Assembly: GCA_947359465.1 (NCBI GenBank)
Contig: OX375879.1
Coordinates: 120,668,557-120,732,556, forward strand
From: Metellina segmentata
Taxonomy: Eukaryota; Arthropoda; Arachnida; Araneae; Tetragnathidae
Reading direction: 5' to 3'
DNA length: 64,000 bases
The notes under the pieces are model-generated. The model made no database searches, was not told the origin of the DNA, and saw only the letters and a list, made by a program, of their open reading frames with translations. Made by a program: the position numbers and the translations under genes. This document shows, one piece after another, positions 51,660 to 62,714 of the stretch (the stretch's first letter is position 1; every line of letters begins with the position of its first letter).

Positions 51660-54600
51660 CTGAGAAGAGAGAAAAGAAATGTAAATAATAATAGTCTAAA
51701 AAATACATTTGAATGCACAAATATTTCAGTAAGCTATTTTAATCATAATATAAAATATTCATACATAAGTTATATAATCCATCATTACGTTTTAAATCAC
51801 TCATAGCAAATATAAAGTTTACTGATGAGATTAGTATAAAAAAATACTCTATTAATGTCAATAATTAAAATATATATATATATATATATATTTCCCAAAT
51901 ATTATTAAATATTATCACTTAAAAATATATTAGCCATAGCAAAAGCATTTTATATACATACACTATGTTAAGTATATATGTTTTTTGTCTCTTATTGCAT
52001 ATATAACCCAATTAACACTATTTATTGTGATCAGCATGTAAAAAAAGGTTTAAATAAATAATTTACACAACAGGAAAATAGAAAAAGATTTCATAAAATC
52101 TAATTTATTCTTATATAACAGGAAGTTTTTAATAGTTTGAAAAGAAATCAACATTTTGCAGTACAATAGTTTTTGTTTGCATTGAAAAGTTTTACAAGCA
52201 TCTTTTTAATGAGAAATTATGAGATAATATTGCTAAATAATGTCGGTGGGTAGCCCTGAAGAAAAAGGTTAAGATAACTACTGGAATTAAATAAAGGTAA
52301 TTTCAAAGAAACTACATTTATAGAATTAATCTACTTCTGAACACCAGAAATTCACCAGGAGACCAAACTAGAGTAGTATAGCCAAATACATGATACAACA
52401 AAGGTATAGAAATGGAATCCAATTTATACTTTGTCACTCCAAATAATAAAACTTATACAAACCTTTCCCTTTTTAAATTTTTTCAATAACCTCGCATCTC
52501 TTGCGAGATCATCGAGATCTTGTTCCGAGAATTCAAAGGCTCTTTTCCTTTTCTTCTTTGCAAGCATCTTAGCTTTCAACTTCCTCGCTTTCAGCCATTC
52601 TTCCTAATTTTATCAAATATTACACTAACATTAGTATAGTAACACAAGAGATACAAGATTACGTATAATAACACAAGAGAAAAAATATTTAAAAGCAACA
52701 CTTACAACAAAAGGGGATGAATCTCTGGTAAGTTAATACTTTAGGAAAAAAGTTTTAGTTTTTCACTTGTTTGAGATTTTGACTGAATAAAAGTCATTTA
52801 AATAGACATTGTTCAAGCCGAAGCAAGCCAATAATACATTGAAATATTAGACTACTTCAATACAATATAAACAGTATTTCTTCTGGAAAGTTTACTTTTT
52901 AATACTTTTAATCAATAATTGTGGAATACCTCCCCAACTAATCTTATATAAATGCATCTTCATGTAATATAAAATCATAAATTAAAAATTATGAGAACAC
53001 CAATGTGGATAGCTTATTCTATCATGTTTTAATTACATATACAAGACACAAGTTGCAAACTTTTTCCTAGAAGAACATACAATTTTTCTATCAAATAAAA
53101 GTGGCAGATAAAATTTTCCAAAATAATCTTACTAACCAGATTACTTTAAACTGTTGTACATCCAACAGTTCTTGCATATTTAGAAAGAACTCGAAGGAAT
53201 ATTACATACACATATTATTACATAATGACTATAATATTTCTGAAAATTTAAGTAAACCCATACTTTTTTCTCAGACATTCCTTTTCTGCGCTTTGGATTC
53301 TCTTTTGATTCTTCCAAGCGTATTTTACGTTGTTTTTCTCTTTGCTTGTCACTGGAATGAAAACATGCACATATGAGAGAAAGCAGTCTATGTTTACTAA
53401 CTTTTAAGAGAAAATCAATAATAAAATGCAAACTTTCATAAGTTTAAAAAAAAATGTATTTTTACCTGCAAAATTTATAATTGGGATTATTCTTTGAACA
53501 TTTAAGCAAATAATACTAAATTAGTTATACTGGTCATCAATTTGGAGATGTTACATAGACAGCTTTAGAAACAAAGCCATATGAAAAACACATTTTAATT
53601 TGAACTCGAGTGAGACTTTCACATACTGGGTTTAAAACTCAAATACAATCTTTTGGCCCAAAGTAATAGTTTCCCTTTTCAGCTCAGAACCTTTTTCAAA
53701 ATTTTTTAGCACCCTTCCGGAAAATATTCTCTTGCATTCACTCAGGTAGTCACTGAAAATCAGTTTTAACTTGTCACAGAAATGGTAGCCACTTCACCAT
53801 TAAAGCATTCAATAAAAACTAAAATACCTTGAGTATACATCAGCATTCCAAACAGCAACCACAGTGGAAGCATAAGTATAAATGCAGTGTCAATTTGCTG
53901 CAGGGCAGATTCCTACCACTACCTTTATAAGTAAGAAGTATGCACAAATACATATAAGCTAATACTCATTTGTAGTAGAGAGTTAAATTAACGATCACTA
54001 GAGTAACAATATGGGCTATTGGCAGCATTTTGAAATATGGTCAGATGACTAGGTCAACATCTGAGTTGACACTCCACTTTACAAACTTCCTCAACATACA
54101 GAAATTTGAGAGTACAACAGATTTAACCTACACACGTCCAAAAGGTTCATGACAGTCTAAGGAACTGCTCCAGTGCAAAGTAAATTCAACCTACCAACCA
54201 AATTTTATTACATATATAAGTGCAAGGAAGGTTTCTCTTTGTTAATTTAGAGCCTTGGGTTAGTAGGTAGGTAGATACCAGAATGAAGCATTGCCCAGGA
54301 GCAACACAATGAGTTATTGGCAACCTTCTGGAATCAATCCTGAAAGACAACACCTAATCATTTTGAACCACAGTCAGACGACAAGTTCACGGTTGAACTG
54401 CAAAGCCATTTTCCAATGTCTGTGTGAACATATGTTTGAATCAAACATTTTCCAGAAAGATGACACTCTTGTTGCTCAAAGTTCCCTATTTCTGCAGGGA
54501 CCAGCACAGCCATAAAATTTCTTCTTTGCACACCTTGGAAAACTATTTTCTAAGTAAAACATTCAGATACCAGGCACAGAAATTCTGTTGATGAATTTTC

Positions 54601-57600
54601 TATTCTGCCATTTCTCCTCTGCCATTGGAGATTGCAGAGCCGAGTCAACGAGGGTATGGTTGTCCGAGAATGGACATGTAGCTCAGTTCGTGCCTCGATA
54701 TACAAATCTAAATTTTTTTTGGTAATTTTTAGTTAACGTCGTGCTAGAGCAACACAACGGGCTATTGGCGACGGTCCGGGATCAGTCCCTTATGGGAAAG
54801 ATCCGAGAACAACACCTCGTCATTTTGAACCACGGTCAGATGACGAAGCAACACCTGAGCTGGCACCCCACTCTCCAAACTTCCACGCCAACCCAACGTG
54901 AGGACTTAATGCCACGACAGATTTAAGGTGCACCAGCCGCCTCTACACCATACGTTTACAAACATCCATGCCCGGACCCGGATTCGAACCAGGAACCTTC
55001 CGATCTAGAGGCTAACACCTTAACCGCTATACCGGTTGGTCGGCATACAAATCTAAAAGGAGAACTGTTCTCTTCAACTATTGCTTTACATTCATGGCTA
55101 GTAAAGTTAAACTCAAGATTACAACTCTTTTAAGTGTAGAGTTACCAAGTAAAACAAAATTCAAGAAAAAGAATCTTACCAAGTAAAACAATTGCCAAGA
55201 AAAAGAATCTGGATGATTTTTATACCATAAAAAGCAACACACAACAGTCAGAAAAGAAAATGTCTAAATAAATCTTAAAATTTATATATCTCTAATATTA
55301 TATAAAGAAGTGGTTTTTTTTTTGTTTCTTGCATTGCAAAGACTTGATGAATCTAAGGAACTTACAGTAATGGGATTTGGCACACAGGTAGTCCATATTT
55401 TTTGTAATTCTAGGGTCACTACAGATTTAAAAATTCAATTTAGAACACTTTTAAATGAATTTTTTGGTTTTTCACCGTTTTTTCTGCTGTTGATACTGAA
55501 GAAGCATCAAAATTTAGGCTTTTCACCCTCGTGTCACTATAGACGTCAGCCTTTGTAACCATGACAAGTTTTTTCACCTACCGTCTCGAATGGGAGTGAA
55601 CAGATTCGAATGACCTTTGTTTGATTCTAGATTCATTCATTTTGATTTCATGAGAAATGGATTCAAGTGTGAAACAAAATAAACTATTAAAGTTATAACT
55701 AGCGTTCTTCAGTGCTTTTTTATCTCAGCAATTGTTAAAGACAGAATAAAAAATTTAAAGGATTTGAAATCTGTGGAAAATTTTACATCAGATAGGTACC
55801 TTATACGTGTTATTTTCTTTTAATGAATAATTTATTGGTTTGTGAAGCAAACCAAAGTCACAAGCAATGTGAACCCCCTGTACCGGTAACACCCATTTGG
55901 TTTGCACAGCAAACCAACACCATGGACAGTGTGACCCCCCTGAAAAGAAAAGTCATGAGCAACGCCCATTTGGTTTGCGAAGCAAACCAACACCACGTGC
56001 AACTCCATTATGGCTGTTATCCAATAGGCTACAAATTCACAAACCAAATGGGATTCCGTGATGACTGTTATCCAATAGGGATGCGACATCGATGTCGATG
56101 TTTTGAAAACATCGATGTTTTAGAAAAAACATCGATGTATTGGAGTCGATGTTTTCGTAACATCGATGTTTATACGTGTCGATGTTTTCACGTTGTCAAT
56201 GTTTTATTTTTAAATAAAAAAAGTACGGTTTTAAAAATAACTTAGTAGCATAATTTTTATAATTGGCAAATTGAACACACTTTGAGACCAAACTAACCAA
56301 GGGTGAAGGCTCTGAAAAGTAGGGATGCGACATCGAGGTCGATGTTTTCAAAACATTGATGCTCTATAAAAAACATCCGATGTATTGGAGCCGATGTCGC
56401 ATCACTAGTTGCTAATCCAGTTTTAAGAAATGGAGAAAAAAGTTTAAATACACTGAATTTGAAAAACATTGATGGTTTTGGTGCGATGTATTATCAACAT
56501 CGATGTTTTAGTTTTAAACATCGATGTTTTTCTGTCAATGTTGCATCCCTAAGTGCTAAACCAGTTTTAAGAAATGGGTAAAAAAGTTTAAATACTCTGA
56601 ATTTTAAAAACATCGATGGTTTGGAGGCAATGTATTATCAACATCGATGTTTTAATTTTGAACATTAAAGTTTCAAGACATCGATGTTTTGCTGTCGATG
56701 TAGCGTCACTAGTTGCAAAACCAGTTTTAAGAAATGGGGAAAAAAGTTTAAATACACTGAATTTTAAAAACATCGATGTTTTTGAGGCGATGTAATATCA
56801 ACATCGATGTTTTAATTTTGAACATCGATGTTTTGCTGTCGATGTCGCATCTCTATTATCCAATAGGCTACGAATTCCCATTTGGTTTGCGATGCAAACC
56901 AATAACCCCACAAAAGCAACTGGCACAGGCAATGCCGTGCTAGTCACGCAGTGGCTAGTATATATATATATATATATATATAAAAGGGTGTGTGTGTATA
57001 TTCTCTTTTCCAATCTACACCATTTGACCAATCCACATCAAATTTTGTACACTTATACTTTAGAACACTGTGGAATACATAGGCTATTTCTTCATAGATT
57101 TCAGACCAATATGTAGCCATGAAAACTGGCACACAGGTAATCCTAAAAGTGCCCCTCAAAGCCCAAATTTTGAAATTTAAAGGGTTTTTTTCTCAATAAA
57201 TGGACATGCATAAGGAAACACGTTCCACAGAGTTTGTGTATGAGTTAACACAGGGAAATGTCACGGTCATATTTGAAACCTGAGCAATGCCTGATTATTC
57301 AGCTAGTAAAGGATAAAAATAGAAATAGAGGTCACAAGTATCCCTGGACTAGGATAGCATTCAACAATCATGTTAACTAAAGACAGTGAGCCCCATGGGA
57401 AGAGGAAATATCACTACAGTACCTTCAGTCCATGTAGAGGTACACACCTAATGGAGAAGTGCCCTTGAGGGTCAAATGCATGGGGGATATGATCAATTGA
57501 ATGTTTTCATTAGTGTTTTTAGATGTACATTTGTAGCTTTTTCTTGGAAAGTAGGCCACACAAAGAAGTCTTGATAATAATCTAGCAACCATTGATTCCT

Positions 57601-60360
57601 ATCTTTTTCTTACATGGTTACTTTTCATCCAAGGAAATATTTTTCCCATTTGGGAAACTGAATAACTAAGTGTTTTCCTGGAAAACTTACCCAAAAGTTG
57701 ACAGACACGCAAACTGCTTTGCAACGAAAAATCTTACATTGTAAATGAAAAATAAAGAACCTTTATGATAGTTTATATAATTGTTATGCTTAATGAGAAT
57801 ATTGTCTCCAAAAGCGTGAAACCACGTAAGTTGAAAAAATTTTTATACTGGTTGTTCTGTAATTATGCATAGCGAAATCATCTGCATCTATCTATTCAAT
57901 TTTTAGTGGTTTCAACTAGATTGCATATTAAATATACAACCAGTTGAAGAAACTGAAAAATTCCCTATACAGATACAGAGGATTTTGCGGCAAAAATTCA
58001 CGGAAGAACCCAAAATCAAACTTTATTTGACTTGCGTAATTTCACACTTTTGCCAATGATGTCATCTGCAATGCGAAACACAAAAATAAATATTTTAAAT
58101 AATGATTTTACAACTAAGCAAAAGATAGCAGCTATCCTTCTTAATCTTTTTGCCATAAAAAGAAAATTTCAGATTTATTTAAACATGCAGCACAGCATAG
58201 AATACACATTTGCAGTGAACTTTCATAATTGTTAATATCTATTGAGGGCAAAGTGCCATTACTAACATTCAATTTCTTTTTTAATCCATTTATAATAAAT
58301 ATAGTGGAATTCATATCCACAGAAATGGATTTCGCCCCTCTAAACAAATAAAAATTATCCATAAGACAGCATTCCGTTTGCCTTTACTGATGAAAAAATC
58401 TCATTCCCAACAAAATGCATGGCAAAAAAAAAAAAACACCTGTCCCTTCACTAGATTTAGATTCTGAACACCTGTTTCAATTTCATCCTATTCCCTAGTT
58501 CAAAGCTCTTCGGCATTTTTTTTAAATCTATAATCTATTATAGCTCACTTTTTCGTTTATCTGCTGACTTTTATCTTCCAGATTTCTTTTTGTCCTCAGT
58601 AAACAGGCTGCTGAAGAATTTAATTAGAGTGGCACATTCTTCCACGTAGTTTTAGCAATATTATGCAGCTTCATAAATCAAGCATATTTGCTCCAAGAAG
58701 CAAAATTGACGAATTAATGTCATAGCAGTTAATTTCAAATTGCTTACACCAGCTGTTGAAATTTGACAACAAACAAATAATGTCCATTTTGTGCCATGTA
58801 CATTAGTGATATTGATATATTGTAACAGGGTTCTAGTAATCAGAACTATACGAACAGTATCATATTAAAATTTTATGACAATTAACGAAATACAGACATT
58901 AAGAATGCATTAAAAAGCAAATTATCAATCAAAGAAAACTTACAGATATGGAATGTCATCAAACTTTACATTCATGGGTTTAAAACTAGGTGGAATCTTC
59001 TTTTTGAGTTCAGGCATATTAGGCAATTTTATTAAAGCGTAACCATTTGCCAATTTTCCTAAATCCAAATCTGAAAAGCAAAGTTTTTATCAACAAATGC
59101 TAAATTTTTTAAATTACAAAACTAAGAAACTTTGAAATAATTATGTTATGTAATAATAATGCTAATTACAAAAAATAAAACAAGATCTTCAGTGTTAGTG
59201 TGAAACTCTGGGTTGGTAGGTATTTAATTAACACCACACAGGAGCAACACAGCGGACTGTTGGCAACGATTCGGGATCAACTCCTAAGGTAGAGATCCAA
59301 GGACAACACCACACATATTTTGAACTATGGTCAGATGACGGGGCAACACCTGAGCTGGTAGCTCACTCTCCAAACTTCCACCCCATGCTAAATTGACTTC
59401 ATTTGGGGTCATGAAAAATTTAACGTACACCAGCGCCTTTCGTACACAACTGTATTTGGTTGGATTCGCCATTGCAACCCTCCAGTTCTACTAGTTCATT
59501 ACTCAATTAATCGGAATACCCCACGGGAATGTCGGAATGCAATAAGACACTCACCAGAGAGCAAAATGTATTGAACTAAGAATTATAATCGTACGTCTGA
59601 TATCATGATAGTTGATTCTGTAAAGATTAATTAAAGTGCGGCTAATCTGTATGGAAATTAGAGAGGGTAAAGGGCTAAATAGAAATTCATGTTGATATTA
59701 ACTTGTTACGCTGTAACAAATACATATATGCCAAACTGGATGAAAAAGACTGGACTGTTTCTACAAAACAAAAAGAGAACTGTCGAAAAGGAAAAATGCT
59801 CTCTGGAGAGGATTCTCAAAATAAAATATAATTGAAATCGCCAAATCAAACAACGATTGCGCTATATTGGGGTTTTAAGAAAGCAATTCAAAATATATAA
59901 CAGTCCTGTTCCTCAATACTCGGCAAAACTGATTTTACGAAAAATGATGCAAAAACAAGCAATTACTTTTAATTATTCCTAATATATGTTTGTAGGTTTC
60001 TCTTGCAAGTTAGTGCCAAAGATTTCCATGACAACACAACAATATCATTAATCTTCATAGTTGCTATAGCTTGGTAGCAAAATTTTGAAATTGGCGTCAC
60101 TTGAAAACTTTTTCTATTAGGAAAAATCCACAAAAGCTGGCAGATACGTTATTGCATGCAGCATTTGGACACATAAATGGTGCAAAGCAATCAAAAGTTT
60201 TTATATGTTAATACTAAAATTACACTTGAAAACAGAATTTTCGTGGAAAAACAATTGGCAAGTATATTTACCTTTGACTCGAAAAAGAAGGTTGCATTCA
60301 TGCTTGGTATAAAATCGAATGAAAGAAACAAATGCTCTCAAACCTTTTTCAAACATCTCT
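51606..60360 (-). CDS. DDX55: DDX55/Spb4-like DEAD-box RNA helicase, C-terminal five exons (5' end beyond window)
   Basis: Minus-strand exons: 60272-60360, 58944-59070, 53264-53351, 52463-52603, 51606-51659. They join in frame to 165 residues plus a stop. The family is an ATP-dependent RNA helicase needed for 60S ribosomal subunit assembly in the nucleolus. Seen: FEKGLRAFVSFIRFY and TKHECNLLFRVKD (the post-helicase domain of Spb4/DDX55), LPNMPEL, the basic coiled-coil-like tail DKQREKQRKIR, and the signature DLARDARLLKKFKKGKI near the C-terminus. The DEAD-box motifs (Walker A, DEAD, SAT) are not in the window, so they must be encoded right of 60360, probably beyond 64000. The gene is convergent with the P450; only about 1.1 kb separates the two 3' ends. 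Confidence is high for the family, moderate for the exact symbol. Confidence 0.88.
51871..51891. repeat. (TA)n microsatellite
   Basis: About ten TA units in the last intron of the DDX55-like gene. Confidence 0.85.
52463..52603 (-). CDS. DDX55: DDX55-like penultimate exon
   Basis: 47 codons in phase 0: EEWLKARKLKAKMLAKKKRK, then RAFEFSEQDLDDLARDARLL and KKFKKGK. It is a lysine-rich stretch followed by the conserved D..L..D.RLLKK.KKGK block. The acceptor is ATTTTATCAAAATTAG-like (TTAG) and the donor GTTTGT on the minus strand. Confidence 0.88.
52604..53974. other. DDX55 introns around the exon at 53264
   Basis: AT-rich, no repeat family identified apart from the exon. Confidence 0.5.
53264..53351 (-). 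CDS. DDX55: DDX55-like internal exon (basic tail)
   Basis: Encodes DKQREKQRKIRLEESKE and NPKRRKGMSEKK, a highly charged helical stretch equivalent to the DK.REKQRQ region of DDX55. The acceptor is TTCATTCCAG, the donor GTATGG. Confidence 0.86.
53975..54190 (-). mobile_element. SINE type B, reverse, decayed
   Basis: TTAAATTAACGATCACTAGA through CTCCACTTTACAAACTTCC and ACAGATTTAACCTACACACG; the head is lost. Confidence 0.6.
54268..54405 (-). mobile_element. SINE 3' fragment, reverse
   Basis: CCCAGGAGCAACACAATGAG through TTGAACCACAGTCAGACGAC. Confidence 0.6.
54713..55044 (-). mobile_element. SINE type A, reverse, with 13-bp target duplication
   Basis: ATACAAATCTAAA is exactly repeated at 54700-54712 and 55045-55057. 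The head is intact (box B GGTTCGAATCCGGGTCCGGGC on the minus strand). This is one of the youngest-looking copies, inside a DDX55 intron. Confidence 0.9.
55289..56958 (+). mobile_element. Complete non-autonomous Helitron (1.67 kb)
   Basis: It starts TCTCTAATATTATATAAAG after an A and ends GTGGCTAG before a T, the Helitron rule (insertion between A and T, 5' TC, 3' CTRR). A stem-loop GCAC-A-GGC-AAT-GCC-GTGC lies just before the end. It carries no Rep/helicase coding. The body holds four GGTTTGC/GCAAACC hairpins and an array of CATCGATG palindromes (56073-56860). A (TA)n tract follows directly at 56959. It lies inside a DDX55 intron. Confidence 0.8.
56066..56860. repeat. CATCGATG palindrome array inside the Helitron
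   Basis: More than ten CATCGATG or near copies occur, in a partly tandem organisation: CAGTTTTAAGAAATGG recurs at 56418, 56562 and 56722 (spacing 144 and 160). Sub-blocks are bounded by AGGGATGCGACATCGA and GATGTCGCATCACTA or ATGTTGCATCCCT in inverted orientation. This resembles short hAT-type inverted-end elements. Confidence 0.7.
56959..56981. repeat. (TA)n tract at a Helitron junction
   Basis: About eleven TA units directly after the Helitron CTAG end. Confidence 0.85.
56981..57306 (+). mobile_element. Helitron-like family 3
   Basis: Ends AATGCCTGATTATTCAGCTAG followed by T. The body shares TGAGTTAACACAGGGAAATGTC and CGGTCATATTTGAAACCTGA with a reverse copy at 22488-22880. Directly follows the (TA)n after the complete Helitron. 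Confidence 0.55.
57307..58943. other. DDX55 intron, nothing recognised
   Basis: AT-rich intron DNA; no repeats with ends and no coding support. Confidence 0.5.
58944..59070 (-). CDS. DDX55: DDX55-like internal exon (post-helicase domain)
   Basis: Encodes (D)LDLGKLANGYALIKLPNMPE then LKKKIPPSFKPMNVKFDDIPY. LDxGxLAxGxALxxLPxMPEL is characteristic of DDX55/Spb4. The acceptor is TTTGCTTTTCAG, donor GTAAGT. Confidence 0.9.
59214..59518 (-). mobile_element. SINE type B, reverse, near full length
   Basis: TATTTAATTAACACCACACA tail, shared body and decayed head TTGCAACCCTCCAGTTCTAC at the right. It lies in the DDX55 intron between the exons at 58944 and 60272. Confidence 0.72.
60272..60360 (-). CDS. 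DDX55: DDX55-like exon carrying the KHEC motif
   Basis: Encodes EMFEKGLRAFVSFIRFYTKH and ECNLLFRVK on the minus strand, matching the FEKG..AFVSY...Y.KHEC..I.R.KDLD block of Spb4-type helicases. Acceptor TTGCCTTTCAG, donor GTAAAT; both split codons join correctly with the next exon (G|AT = Asp). It is the most upstream exon I could find in the window. Confidence 0.88.
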
Positions 60361-62138
60361 CTGAAAGGCAAATACAATTTTTACTCAAGTTTTCCATTTT
60401 GAGCACAATTTGACACAGGAGAGAAAGGATTCAAGTTTAAACATGAATAAAATTTAACATCTTTGACAATAATTTTGAAATTCATCAATAAAATACTTAA
60501 ATTATCAGTAACTATTAAACTTTTATTTAAATATTTCACTGCTTAATATACATTATTCATATCTACTACAGTTGCCATTGACCTTGTGAATCGTTTACCC
60601 CCAATCCTTCGGTACCTCAAAAAATATCCTTTCTTCTGGATTTTCAGAATTTTATCCATGTTTTCATCTACACCTCCATATTTACCATTCATTTATAGTC
60701 TAGACAACCCAATCTACCCATACGATTTAACATGGAAGAACTTTTCAAAACCAAAATAAACTTATTCAAGGACCTAACATTTTTATAATGACCAAAAACA
60801 AAGGCACATGCAAAAATTGTCAATTAAAAAGAAAAATGTAAAAAATAAAAAAATATGTTTTTACTAATTTTTAAAACTACTGATAGTTTAAAAAAAAAAA
60901 GAAGAAAGGTTATCATCAATTTTGGTTACACTTTCGATTTTCTTTTATTACAGAACTTATGATTTTTTTTTTGCAAAGTGGTTTTCTTGTATCAATGCTA
61001 GCTATCAGGCTACTTACACACATATCGATTTCAGTCATGCAATAAAGTATTGCACAGTAAATTCTTCGGTGGCATGCAGAAGAGTGTGGAAGCTTTCACA
61101 CAGTTTGATCTACACACGACAGTCTCCGTTTTGCTCTCATCCACTGCCACTACAACAGACGGCTGTCATGGTTTATTTTGTTTGAGAAACGTTACAAAAA
61201 TTTTACACCAGAAGGATACCTTAAATGTGCCTTTCTTTAAATTAAAAAAATTTTCAATTATAAGATTTATTTTTTCACAATACGAATTTGGCCGTATTTG
61301 ACGAAGATATTCATTGCGAACACAAAAAGGACTATTAGAGGTTTTCAATCATCATGATCATTAAAGGTAGAGTAAAAAGTTTAACGGATTTTAAATCTGC
61401 GGAAAATTTTACACCAGATTGGAACCTCAGGTGGAACGAATTTTATGCAAAGCTCGGATTCTGTCACGGATTCTATCACGTGCTGTCCTGTTAGTATGAT
61501 ATAAAATAGCCTTCCCTTTTCTAGTCTAAAAATAGAATTTCCACACACTGAGTCATGTGCTTAAAGAAACTTCTTCGTTTTACGAAAAAGGAAATTCAGT
61601 AATCCGAAACTGTAAGTTTTCATTCTTGTATGTACGACGTCAATTGTACAAATTTTTTAATGATAATGTAAAAGTAAAATAGTAGAGTGACACCTTTCAA
61701 AAACCTTAATGTTTTCTTTGCATTTCTACATCAATTCCGGGACAACTTTAAACAATGTTCAAAGAGACAGAACTCTATCATGTCTGTATAGTTTATGTAA
61801 AAAAGAGATGGGACGAATCGACAATGAAACATGGTTTATGACCTTCAACTGTGGTTGGTGATATATATTGTGTGCTGTCAAAGCGCAAAACACCGGCTGT
61901 ATTCAGGGTGGCTACGAAAATTGAAGTAAAAAGATCCCTGATTTACAGAGTATTTTTCATGAAATTCTTTGAGTTTCTCTATTTGTTTGCAGAATAATGA
62001 TAAACTTGACACTTGATGAACTAAACATCTAGACAGATAAATGAATAAAAATAAGAAAAGAAAAAATTAGTTTTATAGTACATCATAATAGACCAGATAT
62101 AAAGTTATAGACAGACTTTAATATTACATTTTTAACTA
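60361..62138. other. Upstream DDX55 intron (presumed)
   Basis: I searched the minus strand for the preceding helicase exon and found none. 61250-61450 holds a Helitron-family fragment (TACGAATTTGGCCGTATTTG, TTTAAATCTGCGGAAAATTT). The rest is unclassified. Confidence 0.45.
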
Positions 62139-62333
62139 CTAGGGGGCTCCGCCCCCAGCTCGCCAACCAGTTTTTAAAAAAGTAACAAAAATGTCCCGAT
62201 TTTTCCCGAATTAAAAAAAAATATTATCAAGAACCAAATTGAAATTTTAAAAAAAAACTCGACGAGCTGCAAAAATTTACGTTGAGAGATACTCTTAAAA
62301 AAAAACTCACGGCTGAAGACTGAAAATTAGTAT
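62139..62333 (-). mobile_element. Helitron family 2, reverse, cut by the LTR element
   Basis: Read on the minus strand it ends GCGAGCTGGGGGCGGAGCCC then CCCTAG before a T. The 5' end is not found; the LTR retrotransposon begins at 62334. Confidence 0.6.
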
Positions 62334-62694
62334 TGTAACATATATGTTTTAAGCACCCAACTGTTGGTTTCGAAAGAGACCAATAGATGGCGCCTGGGAG
62401 GTTCCTCCTCCAATGCGCAGTTAAGTTGCGCAGATGTATTTTTCAAGGGAGCCCCGGATGTACGAAAAGTAAAGTGTGATGTGACGCTTGGATGTGTAAA
62501 AGACGCGATCCGACTCAGTCGCGGCTTTCATGTATATAGAGTCAATGATTGCTGTTAATAAATCGCAGTAATTACGACCAGGCAGTCCTGTCGATTTATT
62601 TTAATCCACCACCCACACACATATTCGTAAGTTGCCCGGCGCTCGAGTTGAATAATGCTGCAAAAGGTTCCTTCAGCCCAGCCGAGCACCTACA
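62334..62694 (+). mobile_element. 5' LTR of a Ty3-type retrotransposon
   Basis: The 361-bp block runs from TGTAACATATATG to CACCTACA (terminal TGTA/TACA inverted repeat) and ends immediately before a primer-binding site. It contains a TATA-like ATGTATATAGAG (near 62531) and an AATAAA (about 62557) where the R region would be. The 3' LTR would lie right of the window, so the boundary calls rest on terminal motifs only. Confidence 0.75.
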
Positions 62695-62714
62695 TTGGCG
62701 CCCAACGTGGGGCC
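62695..62714 (+). other. Primer-binding site of the LTR retrotransposon
   Basis: TTGGCGCCCAACGTGGGG immediately follows the LTR. The TGGCGCC start is the complement of a tRNA 3' end (CCA plus acceptor stem), the usual minus-strand primer for Ty3/gypsy and retroviral elements. Confidence 0.8.

Noticed and set aside
55823..56245. 140-codon open frame
   Set aside because: It reads through Helitron hairpins and CATCGATG repeats; the apparent peptide repeats reflect DNA repeats.
60361..62138. Search for the next upstream DDX55 exon
   Set aside because: A GTAAGT-type donor exists near 61015 on the minus strand, but the adjoining sequence does not read as helicase.
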